Assembly (NCBI GenBank): GCA_040776805.1
Contig: JAXGZS010000001.1
Coordinates: forward strand, 310,001 to 374,000
Direction of reading: 5' to 3'
DNA from: UBA7702 sp040776805
Lineage (GTDB): Bacteria > Bacillota > Dehalobacteriia > UBA7702
DNA length: 64,000 nucleotides
Below are positions 27,116 through 34,828 of the stretch, piece by piece. The notes under the pieces were generated by a model, which saw nothing but the letters and a program-made list of their open reading frames with translations, had not been told where the DNA came from and did not search any database. The position numbers and the translations under genes are program-made. The stretch's first letter is position 1. Each line of letters opens with the position of its first letter.

Positions 27116-27185
27116 GACGTTCCTTCCATTGTCTTGATGTAACCTCATTATAACGGAGATTCTTTGAATTTACAACGGTTATCTC

Positions 27186-27214
27186 TTTACCTTTACTGTG
27201 AATTCATGTAAAAT
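27186..27214 (+). promoter_or_regulatory. Predicted promoter of larB and following genes
   Basis: TTTACC, a 17-nt spacer, and TAAAAT (27209-27214), leaving a leader of about 50 nt before the larB ATG. Confidence 0.55.
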
Positions 27215-27270
27215 AAAAGGCATAAGATGCAAAAAGAGTACATAACTCATGATAATAAGGGTATGATTCT

Positions 27271-28020
27271 ATGGAAAACAATTGCCTTGAAGCATTGTTA
27301 CAACAATATAAAGCCGGGGAACTTTCGGAAACCGAAATCCTTGCTGTTTTGACAAAACCCCCTTACGCGGATCTCGGTTTTGCCAAGGTCGATCTCGACC
27401 GGGAAAACCGCAACGGTTTTGCTGAAGTGGTCTATGGCGAGGGAAAAACCGTAGCGCAGATAACAGAGATCGTGCAGACCCTTTACGAAAAATCCCAAGG
27501 GAATATCTTGGCGACCCGTTGCAGCGCGAAAGCGGCTTTGGCCGTACAAAAGGTCATCCCGGAAGCGGAATATCATGAACAGGCGAAGGTACTATCCATC
27601 TATAAGCAGCCCAAAATGTTAAAGGGCGACATTGCCGTCGTTTCCGCCGGCACCGCCGATCTGCCCGTGGCGGAAGAGGCCGCTTTAACCGCGGAAATCA
27701 TGGGTAACCGGGTGCGCCGTATCTACGATGTGGGCGTCGCCGGCATCCATCGCCTTTTTGCCCAGGAGCAGGAATTACAGGCCGCCCGGGTGCTGATCGT
27801 CGTCGCCGGGATGGACGGCGCGTTGCCCAGCGTCGTGGGGGGATTGCTGAAAAAGCCTTTGATTGCGGTTCCCACCGACGTTGGCTACGGCGCGAATTTT
27901 GGGGGCTTGGCTCCTCTATTGGCCATGCTGAATTCCTGCGCCGCGGGGGTGAGCGTCGTCAACATCAACAACGGCTTCGGCGCCGCCTGCGCCGCCAGCC
28001 GCATCAATCAACTGGTGTGA
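27271..28020 (+). CDS. larB: LarB, nickel-pincer cofactor biosynthesis carboxylase
   Basis: 249 aa. LarB is a PurE-like enzyme that carboxylates the pyridinium ring of nicotinic acid adenine dinucleotide, the first step towards the nickel-pincer nucleotide of lactate racemase and related enzymes. The PurE-like core is visible in VVSAGTADLPVAEEAALTAE, YDVGVAGIHR, VVAGMDGALPSVVGGL and PTDVGYGANFGGLAPLL. No larC, larE or larA is present in the window, so the partner genes must lie elsewhere. The next gene, nhaA, follows after 33 nt. Confidence 0.92.
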   Translation: MENNCLEALLQQYKAGELSETEILAVLTKPPYADLGFAKVDLDRENRNGFAEVVYGEGKTVAQITEIVQTLYEKSQGNILATRCSAKAALAVQKVIPEAEYHEQAKVLSIYKQPKMLKGDIAVVSAGTADLPVAEEAALTAEIMGNRVRRIYDVGVAGIHRLFAQEQELQAARVLIVVAGMDGALPSVVGGLLKKPLIAVPTDVGYGANFGGLAPLLAMLNSCAAGVSVVNINNGFGAACAASRINQLV

Positions 28021-28053
28021 TACAAAGACCAAAGACGAGCAAAAGGATTTTTC

Positions 28054-29280
28054 ATGAGAAAATTTGTCTTCAGAAAAATCGTTTTTTTAGCGGAAGAGTA
28101 TTCTCTGCCGCTGCTTTTCGGTATCGTCATCGCCATGGTTTGGGTCAATATCAGCCCCGATGGTTATCATCATTTTGTGGATTATCCGCTTTTCGGCGCT
28201 GATTTCACCGTTCATTTTTTGGTGAAGGATGTCTTTATGGCAATCTTCTTCGCCGTGGCCGCAGTGGAAATCGTCGAGGCGGTGCGCCCCGGCGGTGCCC
28301 TGCATCCGCTGAAAAAAGCGTGTAATTCGCTGTTTGCCACCGCCGGAGGCGTTTTTGGCCCCATTGTGATCTATTTGCTCTTAGCTTACTATTTTGACCA
28401 AATGGTCTATGCCGAAGGCTGGGGCATCGTCACCGCCACCGACATCGCCATCGCCTGGCTCGGCGCCCGCTTGATTTTCGGCAAACACCATCCCGCCGTG
28501 AAATATCTGCTTTTACTAGCCGTGGCCGACGATGCGGTGGGCCTTGCCATCATCGGCATTTTTTACCCCGAAGCCGCGGTGGAATTCGATTATTTGTCCC
28601 TTTGCGGACTGGGCATGTTGGCCAGCTTCGTATTGCGGGAAAGGCATACGGAGCATTACGGCTTTTATCTGCTTTTCGGCGGCGTCCCCTGTTGGTTGGG
28701 GCTCTATTTGGCCCATATCGAACCGGCCTTGGCCCTTGTTTTGGTCGTACCCTTTTTACCCTCCATACACCGGAAGGAGCGGATGGCCGTTGACGGGGTA
28801 ATCCCGTTGGACGGCAGCGACCTTGCCTTGGATCGATGTTACTGTCACTTAAAACCCATCGCCGATTACGGTCTTTTCTTCTTTGGCTTGGTCAGCGCCG
28901 GCGTCCTCCTCTCCGATTTCGGTTTTGTGACGCTTCTTGTGGTGATTTCCCTCCTTGCCGGGAAAATCATTGGGATTTACGGCTTTGGTATGATCGGCCA
29001 TAAACTCGGCTTTTGCCTGCCCCAAGGGATGTATCTTCGGGATCTTTTCGTCATCTCCTGCATTGCCGGGGTGGGCTTAACGGTATCCCTGTTCATTTGC
29101 GACGTGGCGTTTACAGAAAGCGCTGTGGTGGGCGCTGCCAAAATGGGAGCCCTGCTCAGCATCGCCGCCGTGCCTTTGGCCATGGTTTTTGCCCGCCTGA
29201 CGGGAATCAAAAAAGGTCTGGCTGAGAAGGGAACCGATAAAGAAACAAAAAAGGGAATGAATCAAAATGGACTTAAATGA
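28054..29280 (+). CDS. nhaA: Na+/H+ antiporter NhaA
   Basis: 408 aa, about 12 membrane segments. Exports sodium in exchange for protons. The family signature ATDIAIA and the paired aspartates of the ion site (AVADDAVGLAII) are intact. The C-terminal cytoplasmic tail is short and lysine-rich. Its 3' end overlaps the next gene by 14 nt. The amino-acid order in several helices differs from the E. coli protein, but the core motifs make the assignment firm. Confidence 0.92.
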   Translation: MRKFVFRKIVFLAEEYSLPLLFGIVIAMVWVNISPDGYHHFVDYPLFGADFTVHFLVKDVFMAIFFAVAAVEIVEAVRPGGALHPLKKACNSLFATAGGVFGPIVIYLLLAYYFDQMVYAEGWGIVTATDIAIAWLGARLIFGKHHPAVKYLLLLAVADDAVGLAIIGIFYPEAAVEFDYLSLCGLGMLASFVLRERHTEHYGFYLLFGGVPCWLGLYLAHIEPALALVLVVPFLPSIHRKERMAVDGVIPLDGSDLALDRCYCHLKPIADYGLFFFGLVSAGVLLSDFGFVTLLVVISLLAGKIIGIYGFGMIGHKLGFCLPQGMYLRDLFVISCIAGVGLTVSLFICDVAFTESAVVGAAKMGALLSIAAVPLAMVFARLTGIKKGLAEKGTDKETKKGMNQNGLK

Positions 29281-29962
29281 TCTGGTCAAAAAGAATGTCT
29301 TGAGTTACGGCGCCGATCTTTGTGCTGTCGCCGATCTCAGCACGGCCCAGGAAGAACTTCGCGCGGCTTACGGTCATTGTTTTGACGGCCTAACCCAAGC
29401 GGTATCCTTCGGTGTCTACCTGCCTTTTCGCATCGTAGAGGAATTGCTTGAGCACCCGACTCATACGTATCTCGCTTATTACGATATTGCCAATGCCCTC
29501 ATCAATGAAATTGGTTTGCGGCTTCATAACGATTTGTTGAAAATGGGTTTTGACGCCTATCCCATCCCCGCTTCCCAGCGTACCGGCGCCAAAGACGCCA
29601 GTATTTTTTCCCACCGTATGGCGGCGCAATTATCCGGGTTGGGCTGGATTGGGAAAAGCTGCGCCCTCGTAACCAAGGAAGTCGGTCCGCGCCTGCGTTT
29701 GGGTACGGTGTTGACCAACGCGCCGCTAACGCCGGGAATGCCGACGGAAAACCTCTGCGGCGATTGTACCCTCTGCACCGATCACTGTCCCGCCCAGGCG
29801 ATTTTAGGAAGACCTTTTGATGAAAGGGAAGATCTCTCCCTGCGTTTTGATTTTCATAAATGTGACGCTTATTTAGCGGAAACCCGGCAAACCTTCGGCA
29901 AACGCATTTGCGGCCGCTGTATCGCCGTTTGCCGTTTCGGCAGACCTGAAAAAAATCAATGA
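29267..29962 (+). CDS. Double 4Fe-4S cluster protein, epoxyqueuosine reductase-like
   Basis: 231 aa. The C-terminal part has two Fe-S motifs: CGDCTLCTDHCP (C-x2-C-x2-C-x3-C-P) near residue 164, and a second set formed by a Cys near 203 plus CGRCIAVC. GLGWIGKSCALVT at about 125 matches the QueG/epoxyqueuosine reductase family. It is much shorter than QueG (about 380 aa) and lacks its N-terminal cobalamin-binding part and HEAT-like tail, so it is more likely one of the short relatives of unknown substrate. It overlaps nhaA by 14 nt and precedes a YedF-like gene by 9 nt. Confidence 0.82.
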   Translation: MDLNDLVKKNVLSYGADLCAVADLSTAQEELRAAYGHCFDGLTQAVSFGVYLPFRIVEELLEHPTHTYLAYYDIANALINEIGLRLHNDLLKMGFDAYPIPASQRTGAKDASIFSHRMAAQLSGLGWIGKSCALVTKEVGPRLRLGTVLTNAPLTPGMPTENLCGDCTLCTDHCPAQAILGRPFDEREDLSLRFDFHKCDAYLAETRQTFGKRICGRCIAVCRFGRPEKNQ

Positions 29963-29971
29963 GGTGATCTG

Positions 29972-30397
29972 ATGAACGTAAAGGAACCTTTGTGGAAACA
30001 ACTCAAAGAGGAAGTGGCGGAAGATTTTTCGCTGTTATCCCTGAAAGAATTCCATGAGCATTCTTCTATTTGCTATCTCGTTACCGGGGAAACCCTGGGC
30101 AGCGGCGAGGTGGAACACGGTCTGGAGTTGATGGTGGATTATTTTACCACCATGGCCAATCAGCGGTTTTTTCCGGAATACATCATACTCCTCCATTCCG
30201 CCGTGAAACTGCTGCGGCGGGATTCCCCTCTCTACGGCGTTTTGCAGGAACTGGAAAACAGCGGTACGGCAATTTTAGCTTCCTCCCTCAGCGTTGCTTA
30301 TTATCATCTCGAAGAAGAAATCGACCCTCTTTTCCCGGCGCAGACCGGACGTCTTTTGCGGATTCTCCACAGCGTGGATAAAGTGATTACTTTGTGA
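29972..30397 (+). CDS. YedF/DsrE-like domain protein without cysteines
   Basis: 141 aa. The sequence from GSGEVEHGLELM to LHSVDKVITL follows the C-terminal domain of YedF-type sulfurtransferase-like proteins: FxNSGVKL is represented by LLHSAVKLL, followed by SPLYGVLQELENSGTAIL. The normal YedF protein has an N-terminal TusA/SirA domain with a catalytic Cys and a CGTCLDYY motif. Here the TusA part is missing and the CGTC position reads ASSLSVAYY, with no Cys. The GAGGTGAT ribosome site and close spacing put it in the nhaA operon. Confidence 0.7.
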   Translation: MNVKEPLWKQLKEEVAEDFSLLSLKEFHEHSSICYLVTGETLGSGEVEHGLELMVDYFTTMANQRFFPEYIILLHSAVKLLRRDSPLYGVLQELENSGTAILASSLSVAYYHLEEEIDPLFPAQTGRLLRILHSVDKVITL

Positions 30398-30403
30398 GGC
30401 CCT

Positions 30404-31123
30404 ATGTCGATGGCATCTTTTTTTACGAAATTATTCAAAAAACGAAAAAACATGAAAAGCCCTTCCAGGACAAGCCCTTCCAGGACAAGCCCCTCCAGGA
30501 CAAGCCCCTCCCAACAGGAGATGCTTTGGATTGAATTGCAAGTGCCTGAAGATATGCCGGTGCTCAATCAGAAGCTCCTGCGTATTTTGGCCGGTTACGG
30601 CGATCCTTTAAGCGCCGAAGCCGCCGTGGCGGAACTGATCGACTGCGGCTGGGAGCGGATCAAAAACGACGTCTATGAAATGGCCGTGGGCAAAAAGCCC
30701 TGCCTGCCGGTGTATTTCGAAAAGTTGATCAAAGCGTATCCGGATGAAGCGGCCAAACTGCTTTCCCTCTGCTTTGAGGAGATGACGGCCAGTTTGCGTC
30801 TGGTCTATCTGTCGGTGGCAGGGGCAGGGGACGCGGAAAAAGTAAACAACGAAATCATCGCTCTTTTGCCGCGCCTGGAAAAGGAAGCATTGGGAGCGGC
30901 CTTTGCTGTGCTTGCCGCCTATCCTTTGGATAAGGGGTTGAAGGTCTTGGCGTCCTATCTTGAAGCGGAGGATTGGAAAATCAAAATGAAAGCGGCCTCC
31001 GCGCTGTCGGAGGCGAAGGCCACCCCGTATATCCCCGCGATCTTGAAGGCGGCGGCAGCAGGATGCGACGGTTTTGTGGAGCGGGGTTTGAAAGAAATCG
31101 CGGGAAGAATGGGAGAGAATTAA
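30404..31123 (+). CDS. HEAT-like repeat protein with short tandem-repeat N-terminus
   Basis: 239 aa. The N-terminus is basic (FFTKLFKKRKN) and is followed by SPSRT repeated three times plus a partial copy, encoded by a 15-bp tandem repeat. From about residue 45 the protein is made of alpha-helical pairs that resemble HEAT-type repeats (LEAEDWKIKMKAASALSEAKATPYIPAILKAAAAG). Probably a protein-protein interaction scaffold. No specific family can be named. It is 6 nt after the YedF-like gene and 4 nt before the MscS gene. Confidence 0.65.
   Translation: MSMASFFTKLFKKRKNMKSPSRTSPSRTSPSRTSPSQQEMLWIELQVPEDMPVLNQKLLRILAGYGDPLSAEAAVAELIDCGWERIKNDVYEMAVGKKPCLPVYFEKLIKAYPDEAAKLLSLCFEEMTASLRLVYLSVAGAGDAEKVNNEIIALLPRLEKEALGAAFAVLAAYPLDKGLKVLASYLEAEDWKIKMKAASALSEAKATPYIPAILKAAAAGCDGFVERGLKEIAGRMGEN
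30458..30512. repeat. 15-bp tandem repeat in coding sequence
   Basis: Three full copies and a partial fourth of AGCCC(T/C)TCCAGGACA, in frame, encoding SPSRT. Copies 1-2 and 3-4 differ only by one silent base, suggesting recent slippage expansion. Confidence 0.9.
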
Positions 31124-31127
31124 GGAA

Positions 31128-31970
31128 ATGAAGCTTTTGACGATCATCGAAAACTGGCATAGCGGCGGCGGCCTCCTCGTGGGGATTGTCGAGGCCGTGT
31201 TGATTATCGCCGTTGCCTTTCTGCTGGATCGCTTCCTCTGCGGTTTGGCCAAACACGGCATGATGCTCAGTCCGGCAAAAAATAACAACCGCAGCTTGAC
31301 GCTGTACCGCCTCGTCCGTAGCGTCGTTCATTATACCGTCGCCTTTGTGGCCCTGGTGACGATTTTGTCCAAATTCGGCGTCAATGTTGCCTCGATTTTG
31401 GCTGCCGCCGGCGTTCTTGGTCTTGCCATCAGTTTCGGTGCTCAGTCCTTGATCAAAGACATTTTTGCGGGCTTCTTCATTATCTTGGAAAATCAATATG
31501 CCGTGGGCGAGTATATCACTTTAAATCAGAAATTTACGGGCATTGTGGAATCGGTTGGTTTGCGGGTGACCCAGCTGAAGGGCGTTGACGGCGAGCTGAT
31601 CGTGGTACCCAACGGTTCCATCACCGATGTGCTGAATTACTGCCGCTATGATATCCGGATCAAGGAAACCTTTGAGATCTCCTTTGACACCAGCATTGAC
31701 CAAGCGGAAGCGGTGATCGCCGCGGCGGCGAAAGAGTATTACGCAAAACATCGGGATCTGCTCACGGCGGAACCTACCGTGGAAGGCCTTGAAATCATTG
31801 GTGAAAACGGCTTTTCCATCTGTCTGATGGCTTATACAAAGCCCATGAGCCAATGGACCGTTGCCCGCTCTTTGCGGAAAGTGATCGTGAAGGCGCTGTT
31901 AGACGCCGGTATCACCATTCCTTATCCGGTTCGGGAAATCATTACGAAGGTGGAACATCATGGAAATTAA
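31128..31970 (+). CDS. MscS-family mechanosensitive channel
   Basis: 280 aa. Three transmembrane segments; the third lines the pore and carries the Ala/Gly-rich sequence VASILAAAGVLGLAISFGAQ, followed by LIKDIFAGFFIILENQY and the beta domain motif VVPNGSITDV, all typical of MscS. It releases solutes on hypo-osmotic shock. It overlaps the downstream DUF951 gene by 11 nt. MscS next to DUF951 before rpsF is a conserved neighbourhood in several anaerobic Bacillota. Confidence 0.93.
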   Translation: MKLLTIIENWHSGGGLLVGIVEAVLIIAVAFLLDRFLCGLAKHGMMLSPAKNNNRSLTLYRLVRSVVHYTVAFVALVTILSKFGVNVASILAAAGVLGLAISFGAQSLIKDIFAGFFIILENQYAVGEYITLNQKFTGIVESVGLRVTQLKGVDGELIVVPNGSITDVLNYCRYDIRIKETFEISFDTSIDQAEAVIAAAAKEYYAKHRDLLTAEPTVEGLEIIGENGFSICLMAYTKPMSQWTVARSLRKVIVKALLDAGITIPYPVREIITKVEHHGN

Positions 31971-32157
31971 AGTAGGCGATCTGCTGCGTCTGAAAAAACC
32001 GCATCCTTGCGGCGGTTATCATTGGGAAGTGTTAAGGGTCGGCGCCGATTTTCGTCTGCGTTGCACCACCTGTCAGCGTGTGGTGATGCTGTCTCGGGCC
32101 GAAACGGAACGGCGGCTCAAAGAGATTCAAACAAAAAGAGAGACCGGTCCCGCATAA
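31960..32157 (+). CDS. DUF951 family protein
   Basis: 65 aa. The family motif LKKPHPCGGYHWEVLRVGADFR is seen from residue 11, with Cys17 and the CTTC pair at residues 35-38, which suggests a small zinc-binding beta protein. DUF951 has no established role. It overlaps the mscS end and lies directly before the rpsF promoter. Confidence 0.9.
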   Translation: MEIKVGDLLRLKKPHPCGGYHWEVLRVGADFRLRCTTCQRVVMLSRAETERRLKEIQTKRETGPA

Positions 32158-32222
32158 CCGGCGTTAAAGATTGCTGCATAGGAACGTATCGCGTTTTTAG
32201 GAATCCGGGCTATAAATAATCC

Positions 32223-32251
32223 TTGCCAAAAATTTATGGCTGTGCTATACT
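32223..32251 (+). promoter_or_regulatory. Predicted promoter of the rpsF operon
   Basis: TTGCCA, a 17-nt spacer, and TATACT (32246-32251). Transcription should begin near 32258, giving a leader of about 80 nt. Confidence 0.7.
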
Positions 32252-32286
32252 TAATAGGCTTATGACGGAAATCAAAATCCGTTTAG

Positions 32287-32329
32287 CTCCTTGCTTCACA
32301 GCAGGTGAAGCCAAAGTCCGAAAGGAGGT
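32287..32329 (+). promoter_or_regulatory. rpsF: Probable S6:S18 leader element sequestering the rpsF ribosome-binding site
   Basis: A perfect 7-bp hairpin (GCTTCAC / GTGAAGC, loop AGCAG) is nested in an outer pairing of CTCCTT (32287-32292) with AAGGAG of the ribosome-binding site. The 3' side of the internal loop contains CCG (AAAGTCCGA). This is the layout known for the S6:S18 binding motif in front of rpsF in many bacteria, by which excess S6:S18 represses its own operon. Here rpsF and rpsR are in the same operon, as expected. Confidence 0.6.
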
Positions 32330-32339
32330 GTCGTATACG

Positions 32340-32627
32340 ATGCGCAATTACGAAGCCATGTATGTTCTCCGTCCTGATTTAGATGAAGAACAGGTCAATG
32401 CCGCGATTGAAAAATTCTCCGAAATCATCACCAATAACGGTGGTGAAGTTACCAAAGTGGAACAGTGGGGAAAACGTCGCCTGGCATATGAAGTTCAGAA
32501 ATTGCGGGAAGGTTTCTATGTTCTCTGCAACTTTGCAGCCGACACGGAACTTCCAAAAGAACTGGAACGAAACTTTAGAATTTCCGACCAGGTCATCAGA
32601 TATCTTGTCATTCGCGAAGGCGAATAA
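32340..32627 (+). CDS. rpsF: 30S ribosomal protein S6
   Basis: 95 aa. Binds S18 on the platform of the small subunit. The N-terminus MRNYEAMYVLRPDLDEE and the internal WGKRRLAYEVQKLREGFY are diagnostic. The frame is open further upstream, but AAAGGAGGTG at 32321-32330 sets the ATG at 32340. First gene of the rpsF-ssb-rpsR unit. Confidence 0.97.
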   Translation: MRNYEAMYVLRPDLDEEQVNAAIEKFSEIITNNGGEVTKVEQWGKRRLAYEVQKLREGFYVLCNFAADTELPKELERNFRISDQVIRYLVIREGE

Positions 32628-32650
32628 GTCAGAAAGATTCAGGTGAAAAA

Positions 32651-33052
32651 ATGCTGAACAGAATCGTTGTAATTGGTCGTTTGACCAGGGATCCGGAACT
32701 TCGCTCCACCAGCAACGGCGTGGCGGTGGCCACCTTTACCGTGGCGGTGGATAGAAACTTTGCCAATGCCAGAGGGGAAAAAGAAACGGATTTCATTCCC
32801 GTTGTAGTCTGGCGGGGCTTAGCCGAAACCTGCGGCCGCTATCTTGCCAAAGGCAAGTTGGTGGCAGTGGAAGGCAGATTGCAGATCAGAACTTACGAAG
32901 CCAACGACGGCAATAAACGCACCGTTGCGGAAATCGTCGCCGACAACGTCCAGTTCTTATCACCCAAAGATGGCAATTCCGGCGGGGGCAGCGGTTATAC
33001 TCCCGATATCGCCGGGGAAGAGATGACTCCCCTGGACGAAATCCCGTTTTAA
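32651..33052 (+). CDS. ssb: Single-stranded DNA-binding protein
   Basis: 133 aa. OB-fold domain (about 1-105) starting LNRIVVIGRLTRDPELR, a short glycine-rich linker and the acidic protein-docking tip DEIPF. Shorter linker than many SSBs. Lies between rpsF and rpsR, the usual place in Bacillota. Confidence 0.97.
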   Translation: MLNRIVVIGRLTRDPELRSTSNGVAVATFTVAVDRNFANARGEKETDFIPVVVWRGLAETCGRYLAKGKLVAVEGRLQIRTYEANDGNKRTVAEIVADNVQFLSPKDGNSGGGSGYTPDIAGEEMTPLDEIPF

Positions 33053-33067
33053 GAAAGGAGAAAGATC

Positions 33068-33313
33068 ATGGCTGAAAGATCGTCCCGCCCTCGCGGCGGC
33101 CGTAGAGTCAGAAGAAAAGTCTGCGCTTTCTGCGTCGATAAAATTGACTATATTGATTATAAAGACGAAAAACGTCTGAGAAAGTATGTCAGTGAACGGG
33201 GTAAGATTTTACCCAGAAGAATTTCCGGTACTTGTGCGAAACATCAGCGCGCTTTGACCACTTCGATCAAAAGGGCGAGACAAGTTGCACTGCTGCCTTA
33301 CAGCACCGATTAA
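33068..33313 (+). CDS. rpsR: 30S ribosomal protein S18
   Basis: 81 aa. Basic N-terminus (RSSRPRGGRRVRRKVCAFC), IDYKD and RRISGTCAKHQR are all diagnostic. Cys residues CAFC at 19-22 suggest the zinc-binding (C+) type. Followed by a terminator. Confidence 0.97.
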   Translation: MAERSSRPRGGRRVRRKVCAFCVDKIDYIDYKDEKRLRKYVSERGKILPRRISGTCAKHQRALTTSIKRARQVALLPYSTD

Positions 33314-33334
33314 TTCCGAGCGGTTTTGCCGCGT

Positions 33335-33361
33335 AAAAAGCCCCGAACCGGGGCTTTTTTT
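33335..33361 (+). terminator. Terminator after rpsR
   Basis: AAAAAGCCCCG-AAC-CGGGGCTTTTTTT, a GC stem with a T run, between rpsR and the DUF2232 gene; probably separates the two transcription units or attenuates read-through. Confidence 0.9.
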
Positions 33362-33389
33362 GTCATAGTCCCAGGAGAAGAGGTCGTTC

Positions 33390-34385
33390 ATGGAACAAAA
33401 ACATTTTTCAACGAAAACCATTGTGGATTGCGGCATTTTCGCCGCCCTTGCCGTGCTGTTGCTGCTGATCGGGGTATCCGTACCCATCCTCGGTACTTTG
33501 GTCATGTTTCTCTGGTCGGTACCGGTAATGATTGTCATTTTGAGAAACGGAATCCCTGCCGGTGTGACGGTGAGCGTGATCACGGCAATCCTGGCCATGG
33601 TCTTCGTCGGGGTGCTCAACGGCTTGTTTGCCGCGCTGTCCTTAACGGGCTTCGGTCTCGTATACGGAATCTGCTTCAAAAAACAATATTCTCCCGGCAA
33701 AACGCTGATTTTCGGCATTTTGGCTGCGGGAGCGGTGACCGTGGCGTCCATTACCTTCGTCGGCGTACTGGGCTCCCTGGATTTTTCCTCTCTGCTCAGT
33801 TCCTTTGAAGCTTATATGCGGGAGGCCTATGCCGCTTATGCCGACGCGGGCCTCCTCGATGCCGTCGTACCCGCGGGGATGACCGCCCAGACGTATGTGG
33901 ATCAAATCATCGCCATGATGAAACAGCTGCTGCCGGCGATCTTTGTGATTGTCGCCATGATGATGGCGGCGGGAAACTATTTCTTTGCCGTGCTGATTTT
34001 AAGAAGACTGCGGTTTGATATCAGACCGCTGCCCAAATTCCGCGATTGGCATCTGCCCTGGTGGGTCATGTGGGGGCTCGTGATTGCCCTGCTTTCCCTG
34101 GTGGCAGGAAACTTCACCCATAATGAGTTGCTGATCGCTTTGGCGAAGAATATCGCCATCAGTTATTGCCCCGTACTGATCATCGCCAGGATTGCCTTTA
34201 CCCGCTACATTATGGTGCGCGTGGGCATGGGTGTGATCTTCCAAGCGGTGATTTGGTTTGCCGCCTTTATGTTCCTTTCGGTGGCGATCATGTTTTTTAT
34301 TTTGATCGGCGCCGTCGACACGATTCTCGATTACCGTAATACCATTGGAAAAAAATCTAAGAAAGACGGAGGTATGGAAAAATGA
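33390..34385 (+). CDS. DUF2232 (YybS-like) membrane protein
   Basis: 331 aa with about seven to eight membrane segments. The N-terminus MEQKHFSTKTIVDCGIFAAL and the conserved position between rpsR and rplI match the DUF2232/YybS family, whose function is unknown. It resembles the membrane part of ECF-type importers in general form. The stop overlaps rplI by ATGA. Confidence 0.88.
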   Translation: MEQKHFSTKTIVDCGIFAALAVLLLLIGVSVPILGTLVMFLWSVPVMIVILRNGIPAGVTVSVITAILAMVFVGVLNGLFAALSLTGFGLVYGICFKKQYSPGKTLIFGILAAGAVTVASITFVGVLGSLDFSSLLSSFEAYMREAYAAYADAGLLDAVVPAGMTAQTYVDQIIAMMKQLLPAIFVIVAMMMAAGNYFFAVLILRRLRFDIRPLPKFRDWHLPWWVMWGLVIALLSLVAGNFTHNELLIALAKNIAISYCPVLIIARIAFTRYIMVRVGMGVIFQAVIWFAAFMFLSVAIMFFILIGAVDTILDYRNTIGKKSKKDGGMEK

Positions 34386-34825
34386 AAGTGATTTTACTAC
34401 AGGATGTCAGCGGTCACGGCAAAAAAGGGGAAGTGGTCAACGCTTCCGACGGATATGCCAGAAACTTTCTGTTCCCCAAAAAGCTGGCCCTTGAGGCCAA
34501 TGCCGCGAACATGAAACGCTGGGAAAGAGACAAAGCCAAAGAAGAGGCGGCTGCCGCGGCAAAGCTGGCCGAAGCCCAGGCTCAGGCCAAAGAGATCAAA
34601 GGGAAAATTTTTGTTTTGAAAGCCAAAGTCGGCGAAGGCGAACGCCTTTTCGGCTCCGTCACCAATATGGACGTCGCCGCCGTGATGGAAGAAAACGGCA
34701 TCAAAGTCGATAAACGCAATATTGAAATGGAAGACCACATCAAGACGATCGGCCAATATAAGGTCAAGGTGAAGCTTCACGCGGAAGTGAAAACGGAGAT
34801 CGTCGTGGATGTTCAGGCAAAATAA
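34382..34825 (+). CDS. rplI: 50S ribosomal protein L9
   Basis: 147 aa. N-terminal domain MKVILLQDVSGHGKKGEVVNASDGYARNF-like motif (visible as LLQDVSGHGKKGEVV and YARNFLFPKKLA), a long charged helix, then the C-terminal domain with FGSVTNMDVA. Overlaps the DUF2232 gene by ATGA and precedes lonC by 3 nt. Confidence 0.97.
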   Translation: MKVILLQDVSGHGKKGEVVNASDGYARNFLFPKKLALEANAANMKRWERDKAKEEAAAAAKLAEAQAQAKEIKGKIFVLKAKVGEGERLFGSVTNMDVAAVMEENGIKVDKRNIEMEDHIKTIGQYKVKVKLHAEVKTEIVVDVQAK

Positions 34826-34828
34826 TAA

